Of a stretch of 64,000 nt of DNA, positions 1 to 8,241 are shown one piece after another (position 1 is the first letter of the stretch; every line of letters begins with the position of its first letter). A model generated the notes under the pieces. That model ran no database searches and was not told where the DNA came from. It saw only the letters and a list, made by a program, of their open reading frames with translations. The translations under genes were made by a program, and so were the position numbers. The stretch lies in contig CBDFHJ010000009.1 of assembly GCA_965247635.1 (NCBI GenBank), forward strand, positions 434,001-498,000. The letters run 5' to 3'. Origin of the DNA: CBDFHJ01 sp965247635 (lineage in GTDB: Bacteria; Chloroflexota; Dehalococcoidia; Lucifugimonadales; Australimonadaceae).

Positions 1-744
1 GCTCAGCGCGTTGGCGAAGAGTTGCTTCATGGGCGGGAACACGCGCTGGCGGTCGGGCTGATGAAGCCGATCCTGGGTGGCCATACGCAAGTACTCCAAG
101 TGCCCGGTAGCCAGTCCGGCGACAAGCAGTCCGGTCCGCCCGATATTGAATACGGCATCCTGGCGGGAGACCGTGGACGGCAGCACCTCTCTGGCCCTCT
201 TGGTCGGCATCCGTTGTTCGGGAATGAACACAACGCACTGGAGGTCATCGGGGAGCGGCACCTGGGCCGCGTGGATGCGCTCCTCGTCTTTCAACGCCAC
301 GCAGCATCCCCCCAGAAGGGCCGCGGCTACGTTATCGGGGTGCCCCTCCATCTCCGTTGCCAAGTCAAGCACGTGAGGCATCGGCACGGGATAGCCCATC
401 ATGGCGTTGGCAGCCACCAGCCCACCGACAATGGCGCACGCGCTGCTGCCTAGCCCACGGCTCAAGGGCACGTCCTGCCAGGTGACGATCTGGAGCTCGG
501 TTTCCGGCACACCGGCCTCCCGCAGAAGTCGTTGAGCGGCCCGGTAGACCAGGTTTGACTTGTCACGGCGGAGGTGTCCCTCGCCCTCTCCATGGACCGT
601 CACGCCTGCCGGGCCACCCCACCGAATGCGGACGCGGTTCCACAGCGAGAGGGCCATGCCCAAGCAATCAAAGCCCGGCCCCAGGTTGGCGGTGGTGGCC
701 GGGACCCGGACGGTTACCGTATGGTGAAGCGGCGTTTTCCTCAT
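1..744 (-). CDS. thrB: Homoserine kinase, C-terminus beyond window
   Basis: Homoserine kinase phosphorylates L-homoserine with ATP in threonine biosynthesis in the cytoplasm. I translated 248 codons from the ATG at 744, and the frame is still open at position 1. The N-terminus carries the GHMP-kinase substrate motif PATTANLGPGFDCLG (residues 15-29) and the phosphate-binding motif SRGLGSSA (95-102), followed by GHPDNVA. These are the hallmarks of ThrB within the GHMP superfamily. The gene is cut by the window edge, so its neighbours on that side are unknown. The lysA gene lies 6 kb away, so aspartate-family genes are close but not in one operon. Confidence 0.93.
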   Translation of the reverse strand, partial: MRKTPLHHTVTVRVPATTANLGPGFDCLGMALSLWNRVRIRWGGPAGVTVHGEGEGHLRRDKSNLVYRAAQRLLREAGVPETELQIVTWQDVPLSRGLGSSACAIVGGLVAANAMMGYPVPMPHVLDLATEMEGHPDNVAAALLGGCCVALKDEERIHAAQVPLPDDLQCVVFIPEQRMPTKRAREVLPSTVSRQDAVFNIGRTGLLVAGLATGHLEYLRMATQDRLHQPDRQRVFPPMKQLFANALS

Positions 745-771
745 CTTCTCGTACGAAACTCCAGTATAGCA

Positions 772-811
772 GGCAGGGTTTCCCCTGCACCCATTTGCGG
801 GGTCCCCATGG
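772..811 (+). repeat. Dispersed repeat, partial copy of the 26021-26255 element
   Basis: About 40 bp here match the start of the tandem units at 26021 and 26151 with a few mismatches: a short inverted GCAGGGT/ACCCTGC-like arm, then CACTTGCGG-like and GTCCCCATGG segments. It sits in the 322-bp gene-free gap between thrB and the next gene. That gap also holds the palindromic element at 870-942 and a 23-bp repeat at 831-853 shared with 29997-30019. Confidence 0.6.
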
Positions 812-869
812 TTCGACAGGTCCGATAAATCGGACTCCTCATGGAATCGGATCCCACCACAAGCCCCTT

Positions 870-942
870 CTGTCACCCTGAACGAAGTGAAGGGTCTGGT
901 ACCAGATTCCGAGTCCTTCCCTGGAAGGACTCGGAATGACAG
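870..942 (+). repeat. MITE-like palindromic intergenic element, copy 1
   Basis: The element is bounded by CTGTCA and TGACAG. It contains a perfect 15-bp inverted repeat (906-920 with 923-937, loop CT) starting ATTCCGAG. The left part, TGTCACCCTGAACGAAG through AAGGGTCT, recurs in reverse orientation at the right end of 32528-32603. No ORF is inside. It could form a strong hairpin in RNA, but there is no clear U-tract, so I call it a repeat rather than a terminator. Confidence 0.6.
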
Positions 943-1066
943 GCGCTATAGGTGTTGCTGAGCCTGTCCTGTCCCCCGGCAGGTCGGGACTGATTCACCC
1001 CACTAGAGGGCGTGTACGATATACTCCCTCAGCGACGCCCCACGATACGGTAAGGAGTGGCACACG

Positions 1067-2095
1067 ATGGGAGTTCTCTACATCGCCGGCAGCTCTCCGG
1101 GCGTTGGTAGCACGGCCGTGTGCGCCGCGCTGGCCACCACCTGGCAGCGAGCGGGCAAGCGCGTGGCGCTCTTCAAGCCCCTGGAGCTGTCAGGGGAGAC
1201 GCCGGGGGCCGATTCGCGGCTCTTTAGCACCATAGCGCCTAACGCTGGCACGGACACTCGGGAGTTCGAGGGCGGAGCCCTAGACCCAGCGCTTGGAGAC
1301 TCCATCGCCGTCCAATTAGAGGAGCTCGCTCGGGAGGCCGACGTGGTGATAGTGGAGGGCCTGCCCCTCACCGACGCCCAGGGCTCGCGGGTGAGCGCAA
1401 CGGGGGCATTGGCCCAAGGGGTAGCCCAAAGGACAGGAAGTAGGGTCGTTGGAGTGCTTCCTTACGCCCCAGGCCTCGACGCGGGCGCCGTTGCGCCCTG
1501 GCAAGAGGCGTTCGGAGACGGCCTGGCTGGAGTGCTTATCAACCGTTGCACCCGCTACGCGGGGCACGACGCGGCGGACCGGCTGACGCCAGCCATCCAG
1601 GAAGCGGGGGCGCGGGTGCTCGGGACCGTACCCGAGGACCGGGCCATGCTGGCGCCGACGGTCCGACAGGTGGCGGACCACCTCTCGGCCGAGCTCCTCA
1701 CTTGGGCCTCCGAAGACCAGCGGCTGGTGGAGCAGTTCATCATCGGCGGGCTCATCTTGGAGTGGGGCGGCAACTACTTCGGCCGCTATCCCAACCAGGC
1801 GGTGATCGTACGGGGTGGCCGGATGGACATCGCCATGTCGGCGCTGAACTTCCCCATGAGCTGCCTTGTGCTGACGGCGTGCTCGGAGCCCCCTCAGTAC
1901 GTCCACCAGCGCGCCGACGAGCAGGAGGTGCCCCTACTGGTGGCGCAGCAAGGTACCCTTGAGGCCGCCGCAGCGCTGGAGACCATCCATCAGCGGACGT
2001 CTGTCCACCATGTGGCCAAGGTGGACCGCTTAGCCGGACTGCTGGAGGGAGTGGTCGATTGGGACGCCGCCAATGCCGCGGCCGGCCTGCGGTGA
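1067..2095 (+). CDS. BioD-like P-loop / DRTGG domain protein (phosphotransacetylase N-terminal type)
   Basis: The 342-residue protein begins with a dethiobiotin-synthetase-like P-loop, GSSPGVGS (residues 8-15). A DRTGG-type domain fills roughly residues 215-330, recognisable by GGLILEWGGNYF and the VIVRGGRMDIAMSAL stretch. This architecture matches the N-terminal regulatory half of long phosphotransacetylases and free-standing Pta-N-like proteins. The catalytic acetyltransferase domain is absent. A sensory or regulatory role in acetyl-phosphate metabolism is only an inference. The ATG at 1067 follows GTAAGGAGTG, a good ribosome-binding site. It precedes the polyamine genes in the same direction. 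Confidence 0.8.
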   Translation: MGVLYIAGSSPGVGSTAVCAALATTWQRAGKRVALFKPLELSGETPGADSRLFSTIAPNAGTDTREFEGGALDPALGDSIAVQLEELAREADVVIVEGLPLTDAQGSRVSATGALAQGVAQRTGSRVVGVLPYAPGLDAGAVAPWQEAFGDGLAGVLINRCTRYAGHDAADRLTPAIQEAGARVLGTVPEDRAMLAPTVRQVADHLSAELLTWASEDQRLVEQFIIGGLILEWGGNYFGRYPNQAVIVRGGRMDIAMSALNFPMSCLVLTACSEPPQYVHQRADEQEVPLLVAQQGTLEAAAALETIHQRTSVHHVAKVDRLAGLLEGVVDWDAANAAAGLR

Positions 2096-2190
2096 GCCAG
2101 TAAGGCGGGGCCGAGACCCACGCCTTGCGGGGGTTGGGGTGGGCTGATAGACTTCGCGTTTGTGACCCCTCGGGAAGGAGGGCTGCTTGG

Positions 2191-2559
2191 TTGGCTGCAC
2201 TGGGACATCACGTATTAGTGGAGCTGCGGGACTGTAACCCGGCAAAGCTTAACGATTTGCAGTTCATCCAGAAGTCGCTGCTGGAGGCTGCAGATGCGGT
2301 GGGCGTTACCGTCATTGACCATATCTTCCATCAGTTTAGCCCCCAAGGTGTCACCGGGGTCGTGGCCATCGCCGAGTCCCACCTATGCATCCACACGTGG
2401 CCTGAGTACGGCTACGCCGCCATGGACATCTTTACCTGTGGTGAGGGGTTTGACCCCAACCAGGCCGTCAGCTTCATCATCCACGAATTGGAGAGCACGG
2501 ACCCGGAGGTGACGGAGCTTTCCCGCGGCCCGCAGAGCGCACCAGTCCCCCTCTCCTAG
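2191..2559 (+). CDS. speD: S-adenosylmethionine decarboxylase proenzyme (bacterial class 1b)
   Basis: The enzyme decarboxylates AdoMet to provide the aminopropyl donor for spermidine. It self-cleaves to make a pyruvoyl cofactor. I place the start at the TTG at 2191, 9 nt after a strong GGAAGGAGG. With this start the protein has 122 residues, the usual size. The cleavage pair is Glu62-Ser63 in AESHLCIHTWPEYGYA, with His68 and Cys83, the same numbering as the Thermotoga enzyme. An upstream in-frame ATG at 2125 would add 22 unconserved residues. Spermidine synthase follows 15 nt downstream, so the two steps are almost certainly co-transcribed. Confidence 0.93.
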   Translation: MAALGHHVLVELRDCNPAKLNDLQFIQKSLLEAADAVGVTVIDHIFHQFSPQGVTGVVAIAESHLCIHTWPEYGYAAMDIFTCGEGFDPNQAVSFIIHELESTDPEVTELSRGPQSAPVPLS

Positions 2560-2574
2560 GCTCGATCCCCCACC

Positions 2575-3504
2575 ATGGACCGTCTACCTGACCCTGCGGC
2601 CTGGCACCTGGAGCACATAAGCCCGGACCTTGTCCAGGCCGCCGAGCTACGGCAGGTGCTCTACACCGGCCAGACCAAGTACCAGCACGTCTTGATCGTA
2701 GAGACGGGCCCCTTTGGCCGGACCCTGGTGCTGGACGGCAAGACCCAGTCCACAGAAGCGGACGAGTTCGTCTACCACGAGGGGCTGGTCCATCCGGTGA
2801 TGACGGCGCATAACGGGCCACGGCACGTCTTTATCGCGGGCGGTGGAGAGGGGGCGACGGCCCGCGAAGTACTACGGCATCGCATCGTCGAGCAGGTGGT
2901 CATGGTGGACCTCGACGCCGAGGTGGTGGAGCTGTGCCGCCGGTACCTGCCAAACCACCACGCCGGCGCCTTCGATGATCCCCGGCTGCAACTCCACCAC
3001 GACGACGCCCTGACCTACCTCGAGGGCACCCCACAGCGGTTCGACGTGATCATCATCGACGTCCCGGACCCGCTGGAGAGTGGTCCCGCCTACCTTCTCT
3101 ACACCGCCGAGTTTTACGAGTTGGTGCGCTCCCGCCTAAACCCGGGTGGCCTGATGGTTGCCCAGGCCGGCCCCGCCGGCCCCACCAACCATGGGGAGGT
3201 CTTCACCGCCATTCACCGTACGGTGGGGTCTCAGTTCCCGCACGCGCTCCCCTACCGGCTGTACGTGCCCAGCTTCGGCACGCTTTGGGGTTTCGTTAGC
3301 GGCGGCCTGGCGGACTCGCCCGCCGTGGCCAGCATGCATCCCGGGGAGATAGACCAACGGCTGCAGGACCGCCTCGCATCGACGCTGCGATTCTACGATG
3401 GGACCGCGCACACGGGACTGTTCGCCCTACCCAAGTACTTACGCCAGGCGCTCGACGCGGAAGCGCGCCTTATTACTAAAGACGCTCCCATCTACGCTGT
3501 CTAG
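2575..3504 (+). CDS. speE: Spermidine synthase (polyamine aminopropyltransferase)
   Basis: It transfers the aminopropyl group of decarboxylated AdoMet to putrescine. The 309-residue protein has the N-terminal beta domain with GQTKYQ. The Rossmann-like core shows GGGEGATAREVL (89-100), VDLDAEVVELCR for cofactor binding, HDDA (142-145) and the catalytic IIDVPDP (160-166, usually DxxDP). It sits directly after the AdoMet decarboxylase gene, which supplies its substrate. Length is typical to slightly long. Specificity for spermidine rather than another polyamine cannot be read from sequence alone. Confidence 0.93.
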   Translation: MDRLPDPAAWHLEHISPDLVQAAELRQVLYTGQTKYQHVLIVETGPFGRTLVLDGKTQSTEADEFVYHEGLVHPVMTAHNGPRHVFIAGGGEGATAREVLRHRIVEQVVMVDLDAEVVELCRRYLPNHHAGAFDDPRLQLHHDDALTYLEGTPQRFDVIIIDVPDPLESGPAYLLYTAEFYELVRSRLNPGGLMVAQAGPAGPTNHGEVFTAIHRTVGSQFPHALPYRLYVPSFGTLWGFVSGGLADSPAVASMHPGEIDQRLQDRLASTLRFYDGTAHTGLFALPKYLRQALDAEARLITKDAPIYAV

Positions 3505-3559
3505 CTGGATTTTCCTTCGATTCGGGGAGAGGCCTCACCTGGCCTGAGGGTCGGCCACG

Positions 3560-4369
3560 TTGTCTGCCACTGCGCCGGACGCTATAGTGGCCCCTATGAC
3601 CCAGCCTTCTCCCCGTGCGGCGGCACTCCTCCGATGGAGGGTGCCTCCCAACTCGGTGCCCATCGCCGTTTTTCTGGCGGGCGTGCTCCTGGCCTCGGTG
3701 GCGGCCGCCATCTGGGACAGGTGGCCGGGAGACGTGGAGGGGGTGCGACTGCTCCAAGGCGTTGTCAACGACCGCACCTGGGAGCTCATCTCGTGGATGA
3801 ACGTCTTGGGCCACCCCGCATTTTCGTTTCTCCTGACAGCGGCGGCCGCTGGCTGGCTCGTCTACCGAGGACTGCGGCGGCCCGCGGTGGTCCTGACGGC
3901 CATTATCGTGATGGAAACCGCAGTGGTCTACCTCACGAAGTGGGCCGTGCATCGCCCTAGGCCGGTCCTGCCGTCGGACCTTCAGGCGCTTGTCGACGCT
4001 TCTGGCTACAGCTTCCCCAGCGGGCACGTGGTCTTCGCGGTCACTTTATTTGCCGGCCTCGCCTACCTGCTGACGCGGCACTGGACACGCACTGGATGGC
4101 TTCGCTGGTCCTCCCTTGCGCTGCTTCTGGCTCCCGCGGCACTCATGGGGCCCGCCCGGGTGTCTTCGGGCGTCCACTGGCCCAGCGACGTGCTAGGAGG
4201 GTACCTTCTCTCCTTCCTGGGAGTCCTGCTGTTGGTACGGCTGCACGAGCGCACCAGACCATCGCCAGTCGCGCCGCTGCGCGACGCGACGCCAGCGCCC
4301 ACCGACTGGGAAGCGGTAGCTCCTTCTGGTGACCCTAGACTAACTCCCGTTCCGGAGGGGGGACAATGA
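3560..4369 (+). CDS. PAP2-family membrane phosphatase
   Basis: This is an integral-membrane phosphatase of the PAP2 / undecaprenyl-pyrophosphate-phosphatase type. All three family motifs are present: KWAVHRPRP (127-135), the SFPSGH box (151-156), and R200 followed by SSGVHWPSD with the catalytic His206. About five to six hydrophobic segments surround them. Likely substrates are lipid phosphates or undecaprenyl pyrophosphate. The TTG at 3560 has GAGGG upstream, while the ATG at 3596 would remove 12 residues; either is possible. The stop overlaps the next start as ATGA, so it is coupled to the CvpA-family gene. Confidence 0.88.
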   Translation: MSATAPDAIVAPMTQPSPRAAALLRWRVPPNSVPIAVFLAGVLLASVAAAIWDRWPGDVEGVRLLQGVVNDRTWELISWMNVLGHPAFSFLLTAAAAGWLVYRGLRRPAVVLTAIIVMETAVVYLTKWAVHRPRPVLPSDLQALVDASGYSFPSGHVVFAVTLFAGLAYLLTRHWTRTGWLRWSSLALLLAPAALMGPARVSSGVHWPSDVLGGYLLSFLGVLLLVRLHERTRPSPVAPLRDATPAPTDWEAVAPSGDPRLTPVPEGGQ

Positions 4370-4902
4370 ACTGGGTCGACATCACGATCCTTCTCTTGGT
4401 GCTTGTTCTAGGGTTTTTCGGCTGGCGCAACGGTGTCATCCGGTGGGCCTTCACGTTGGCTGGCGCCGCCATCGGCGTCTTGATGGCGGGACAGGTCTAC
4501 ACGTCAGTGCAAACGGTCTTTACGCCCTTCACGGACGACGAGGGCATTCGTCAGGTGCTCGGCTTCGGCCTCGTAGTCCTGGTAGGGCTGGCGTCAGGAT
4601 GGTTTATAGGGCGTCTCATGAAGCAGATGCTCAACATCTTGATGTTGGGCTGGATAGACAATCTGGCGGGCCTGGTGCTGGGAGTGGCGGGCGGCGCCAT
4701 CGCCGCCACGGCCATCGTCAGCGTGATGGGTATCGTGCCCGTCGAGTCGCTGGAAAACGCGGTGAAGGAGTCGGCAATGGCGGAGGTGCTGGTGGACAAG
4801 TTGGGCTTTGTCAGGGCCTTACTCCCGCAGGAGTTCGACAGTATCACCGAGCTGCTTAACTCGCTCTTGAACAATCCCTTGCTGGACAGGTTCCGTAAGT
4901 AG
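4366..4902 (+). CDS. CvpA-family membrane protein
   Basis: The 178-residue protein has four hydrophobic segments (about residues 5-25, 28-46, 65-85 and 100-122) and the family's N-terminal pattern NWVDITILLLVLVLGFFGWRNG. The C-terminal tail is soluble. CvpA proteins were first linked to colicin V production and to envelope maintenance; their biochemical role is unsettled. Start and stop are certain from the ATGA overlap with the PAP2 gene and a GGAGGGGGGA ribosome-binding site. Confidence 0.82.
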   Translation: MNWVDITILLLVLVLGFFGWRNGVIRWAFTLAGAAIGVLMAGQVYTSVQTVFTPFTDDEGIRQVLGFGLVVLVGLASGWFIGRLMKQMLNILMLGWIDNLAGLVLGVAGGAIAATAIVSVMGIVPVESLENAVKESAMAEVLVDKLGFVRALLPQEFDSITELLNSLLNNPLLDRFRK

Positions 4903-5077
4903 CAGGGCACTCCTCACCAGCGAATCCATCCTTCGAGAGATAGACCGCTGCCTACTCCAAGCTGGGGCTCATGGCGTCTATCGGCCCGACACGGCCTGGG
5001 CCATGAAGCGGCGGATTGCAATTTCTCAACGAGAGGCCATATGATGACGCATAGTTCCACTCGCGGGGAGCACCAGT

Positions 5078-5608
5078 GTGAACGCACGCGTCTTGGTACT
5101 CAACCAGAACTACGAGCCGCTGAACATCTGTGGCATCCGCAGGGCGCTGGTGCTACTGCTCCACGAGAAGGCGCAGATGTTGGTCAATGGCCGCGGTGAG
5201 CTCCACAGCATTTCGGCCTCTTACCCTATTCCAACCGTCATCCGTCTCTTCCATATGATCAAGCGCCCGGTCTTTATCAGACGCCTTTCCCGGCGGGAGG
5301 TCTTCTGGCGCGACAACTACACGTGCCAGTACTGCGGAAGCGTAGCCCGGGAGCTGACGCTGGACCACGTTGTACCCCGGGTCCGAGGTGGGACCCACTC
5401 CTGGGAAAACGTGGTGACCGCGTGCGTTCCGTGTAACCATCGCAAAGCGGGCCGCACGCCGAACTCGGCGGGGATGAGCCTGCTGCGAGAGCCGCGCCCT
5501 CCCCGGGTGAATCCGTACCATCAGTTCATGCATCGCCAGATCCCCGAGGAGTGGCGGGTGTTTCTCCCGTGGGCCGTTGCCAGCCGTACGGCGGCGTCCT
5601 TGGCTTAA
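5078..5608 (+). CDS. HNH endonuclease family protein
   Basis: A 176-residue protein with an HNH zinc-finger nuclease core. CQYCG (first CxxC) is followed by LTLDHVVPRVRGG with the first catalytic His, then WENVVTACVPCNHRKAGRTP with the Asn, the second CxxC and the final His. The N-terminus NARVLVLNQNYEPLNI is typical of the free-standing genomic HNH proteins found in many Chloroflexota, Cyanobacteria and Actinobacteria. Their function is not established; they are not obviously restriction or homing enzymes. The start is a GTG at 5078 after GGGGAG. No partner methylase is nearby. Confidence 0.9.
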   Translation: MNARVLVLNQNYEPLNICGIRRALVLLLHEKAQMLVNGRGELHSISASYPIPTVIRLFHMIKRPVFIRRLSRREVFWRDNYTCQYCGSVARELTLDHVVPRVRGGTHSWENVVTACVPCNHRKAGRTPNSAGMSLLREPRPPRVNPYHQFMHRQIPEEWRVFLPWAVASRTAASLA

Positions 5609-5636
5609 GCGGGCCTCTCCGAACCCCTTTTTGTCC

Positions 5637-6644
5637 CTACGTCGCCCCTTTGGGCAGCTCCAGCATCATCGCTTCCAGCGCCAGCCGTGGATTCGCGTTG
5701 TGCTCCAGCGCGTCCAGGGTCTGATAGAGCAGATCGATCCATTTAACGGTCTGGGCCGGGCTGAGCGTCCGGGCGTGACCTTCCAACGCTTCCCGCCACT
5801 CCTGGTGGACGACCTGCGCTTGGCGATCCTGCTGGACCAGTAGCACGTCGCGCCACCAGCGTAACCACAGGTGGAGCTGTTCGCGGCCCTGGGCCCTGTC
5901 TCGCTGAAAGCGCTGCGCCAGGTCAGCGGCGTAGGCGAAGCGCCCTTCCAGCCCACCGTTGGACACATCGACAAGCCGCTCTAGCTGCTGGTGGAGCCTG
6001 GCGAGGAGGGCCGGCTCCTCGGCGGCCTGAAGCGCCCAGCCGACGCAGCCGCGAGAAAGCCGGGCGATGCGCTCCGCATCCTCCTCGGACAGCTGGTGGG
6101 ACGATTGGAGCACCTGGGCCGTTTGGCCTACCGGCAGGGGTCGTAGCTCCATGGCTTGGCACCGGGAGGTGATGGTCGGCAGCACCGCCTCTAGGTCCGA
6201 CGTCAGCAGCACCCACAGGAGGTCCGGCGGAGGTTCCTCCAGCACCTTCAGCAGCGCGTTGGCCGCCTCGGCGCTGAGCCGGTCCGCTTCCTGGATTATG
6301 AAGACCCGGTGGGTACCCTCGTAGGGGCGCATGTACGCGGCGCGTTGCAGGTCTCGAATGGTCTCGATGCCGATGAGGGTGCGGGCCTCCGTGCCGTCGT
6401 CCGACACGAGGCTGATCGTACGCACGTCGGCGTGGTGGCCATCGGCTATCCGCCGACACGACGCGCATACGCCACACGGAGGCTCGTCCTCGCGGCAGTT
6501 CAGGGCCTGGGCCAGCTGCACTGCCAGGGTCGTCTTCCCGACGTGGGCCGGTCCGCTCAGCAGGTACGCGTGGTGGAGCCTGCCCTGCCGAAGGCTGTCT
6601 TGGAGGAGCCGTACGGTGAACTCATGGCCGTGGATACGAAGCAC
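5637..6644 (-). CDS. holB: DNA polymerase III subunit delta prime
   Basis: The clamp-loader subunit has 335 residues. It has an AAA+ fold with Walker-A-like GPAHVGKT (31-38), a zinc module (Cys50, 57, 60, 63), QEADRLSAEAANALLKVLEEPP in the Walker B/SRC region and the SRC motif in TITSRCQAM. A complete GxxxxGKT is present, unlike the degenerate E. coli delta prime, so a DnaX-like activity is conceivable. However, length and the absence of DnaX C-terminal domains favour HolB. It is followed 11 nt upstream in coordinates by the end of lysA, so these minus-strand genes are likely co-transcribed. Confidence 0.88.
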   Translation of the reverse strand: MLRIHGHEFTVRLLQDSLRQGRLHHAYLLSGPAHVGKTTLAVQLAQALNCREDEPPCGVCASCRRIADGHHADVRTISLVSDDGTEARTLIGIETIRDLQRAAYMRPYEGTHRVFIIQEADRLSAEAANALLKVLEEPPPDLLWVLLTSDLEAVLPTITSRCQAMELRPLPVGQTAQVLQSSHQLSEEDAERIARLSRGCVGWALQAAEEPALLARLHQQLERLVDVSNGGLEGRFAYAADLAQRFQRDRAQGREQLHLWLRWWRDVLLVQQDRQAQVVHQEWREALEGHARTLSPAQTVKWIDLLYQTLDALEHNANPRLALEAMMLELPKGAT

Positions 6645-6655
6645 AGGCGTCCAGC

Positions 6656-7972
6656 CTACAGCACGTCGGTGCGCATCAGGTCTTCGTAGGAGTCCCGCCG
6701 CCGGAGCAATCTGGCCCGGCCGTCGCCCACCAGGATGATGGCGGGCCGTCCGTTGAGGTTATACGTGCTGGCCATGGCGGGAGCGTAAGCACCGGAGGCT
6801 GGGACGGCGAGCACGTCGCCCGGTTGGACCGGCGCCAGCCTGGTGTCTCGGACCAGGATATCCCCAGACTCACAGTACTTGCCCGCGATGGTCACCGTTT
6901 CGGAGGGGTCTTGGGTGGCCCGGTTCGCCACGAGGGCATCATATTTGGCGTCATAGAGCGCGGGGCGGATGTTGTCTCCCATACCCCCGTCCACGGCGAC
7001 GAAGGTGCGGACTCCAGGCACTTCCTTAATGGCGCCCACGGTGTAGAGGGCTACTCCCGCCCGGCCAACCATCGCGCGACCCGGCTCCACCAAGAGGGTG
7101 GGTTGCGGCATATCAAGGTCCCGGCACCCCTCTTGAAGCGCCCCAGCGATGACCTCGGCGTAGGCGTCGGGGGCAGGCGGGTCATCTGCCTCGGTGTAGG
7201 CGATGGCGAAGCCTCCCCCTGGACTGAACTCCTGGAGCGACAACCCCTCCTCGCGCATCCGAGACGCAAACTCCAGCACCACTTTGGTGGCCTGCTCGAA
7301 GGGAGCCAGATCGAAAATGGGTGAGCCCAGGTGGAAGTGCAGCCCGAGAAGCTCCAGATGAGGCATGGTCAAGGTCTGCCGCACCGCCTCTTGGGCCTGG
7401 CCGGTGGAGATGGGAATGCCAAACTTGCTGTCCAGCACTCCGGTCGTGGTGTGGCGGTGGGTGTGGGGGTCAATGCCGGGGGAGACGCGGATGAGCACCT
7501 GCTGACGTCGCCCCGAAGCAGCCGCGAGGCCCTCCAGAACCTCTAACTCTTCGAAACTATCTATTACCACGCGGCCTATTCCCCAGGCCAGGGCTTCGCT
7601 GAGCTCCGGGGCGGACTTGTTGTTTCCGTGGAAGTACACGCGGTCGGGAGAAACGCCCGCGGCCCGCAGCACCGCCACCTCTCCACCCGAGACCACGTCA
7701 AAGCCCAGGCCATAGCCCGCCAGCAGCCGGGCCAGGCCCACGTTGATGAACGCCTTGCTCCCGTAGATGACCTGCGAGTCGGGGTAGCGTCCACCGAAGG
7801 CGTCGGTAAAGGCCTCGGCCATGCCCCTGAGGGTGGCCTCATCGTAGACGTACAAGGGGCTGCCGAACTCCGCCAGCAGCTCGGTTACGTCGCACCCCCC
7901 CAGCACCAAATGGTCTCGGTCGTTGACCCCGGCTGATAGGGGCAGGAGTTTGGCTTTGGGCACTTGGCTCAT
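6656..7972 (-). CDS. lysA: Diaminopimelate decarboxylase
   Basis: A PLP enzyme that makes lysine from meso-diaminopimelate. From the ATG at 7972, which has AAGGAG six bases upstream, the protein has 438 residues. The PLP lysine is in YGSKAF (Lys73). Other family marks are FHGNNKS, FHLGSPI, the phosphate-binding SPGGGFAI, EPGRAMV and the CESGDIL active-site Cys. A longer frame to 8101 exists but adds 43 residues with no family similarity. The gene precedes holB on the minus strand. Confidence 0.95.
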   Translation of the reverse strand: MSQVPKAKLLPLSAGVNDRDHLVLGGCDVTELLAEFGSPLYVYDEATLRGMAEAFTDAFGGRYPDSQVIYGSKAFINVGLARLLAGYGLGFDVVSGGEVAVLRAAGVSPDRVYFHGNNKSAPELSEALAWGIGRVVIDSFEELEVLEGLAAASGRRQQVLIRVSPGIDPHTHRHTTTGVLDSKFGIPISTGQAQEAVRQTLTMPHLELLGLHFHLGSPIFDLAPFEQATKVVLEFASRMREEGLSLQEFSPGGGFAIAYTEADDPPAPDAYAEVIAGALQEGCRDLDMPQPTLLVEPGRAMVGRAGVALYTVGAIKEVPGVRTFVAVDGGMGDNIRPALYDAKYDALVANRATQDPSETVTIAGKYCESGDILVRDTRLAPVQPGDVLAVPASGAYAPAMASTYNLNGRPAIILVGDGRARLLRRRDSYEDLMRTDVL

Positions 7973-8241
7973 GGAAGGCTCCTTGGAAGCAGGACCACGC
8001 TCAGCCAGCATAGCGTTGCAGCGACGGTCGCCGCAAGGTGGCTGGGCATCCGTGCCCACCTCCGGAGCCGTGCCATCGGCCCCTTTCGGCGGCGTCATCA
8101 CGGCGTGGAGCGCGGTTGACTAGTCTGGGGCCCTCGGCTATATTCCGGGCGTGCTGCATCGCGGTCGACCGGCGGTGTGCCGGTGTGCGCCAAGGGCGTC
8201 ACGACCACTTCGAAGCACCAAACATCTCAGGAGGTGTAGGC

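Noticed and set aside
8038..8241. N-terminal extension of the Rieske oxygenase
   Set aside because: The extra 68 codons overlap the 5' region of divergent lysA and show no family similarity, while the ATG at 8242 has a strong ribosome-binding site.
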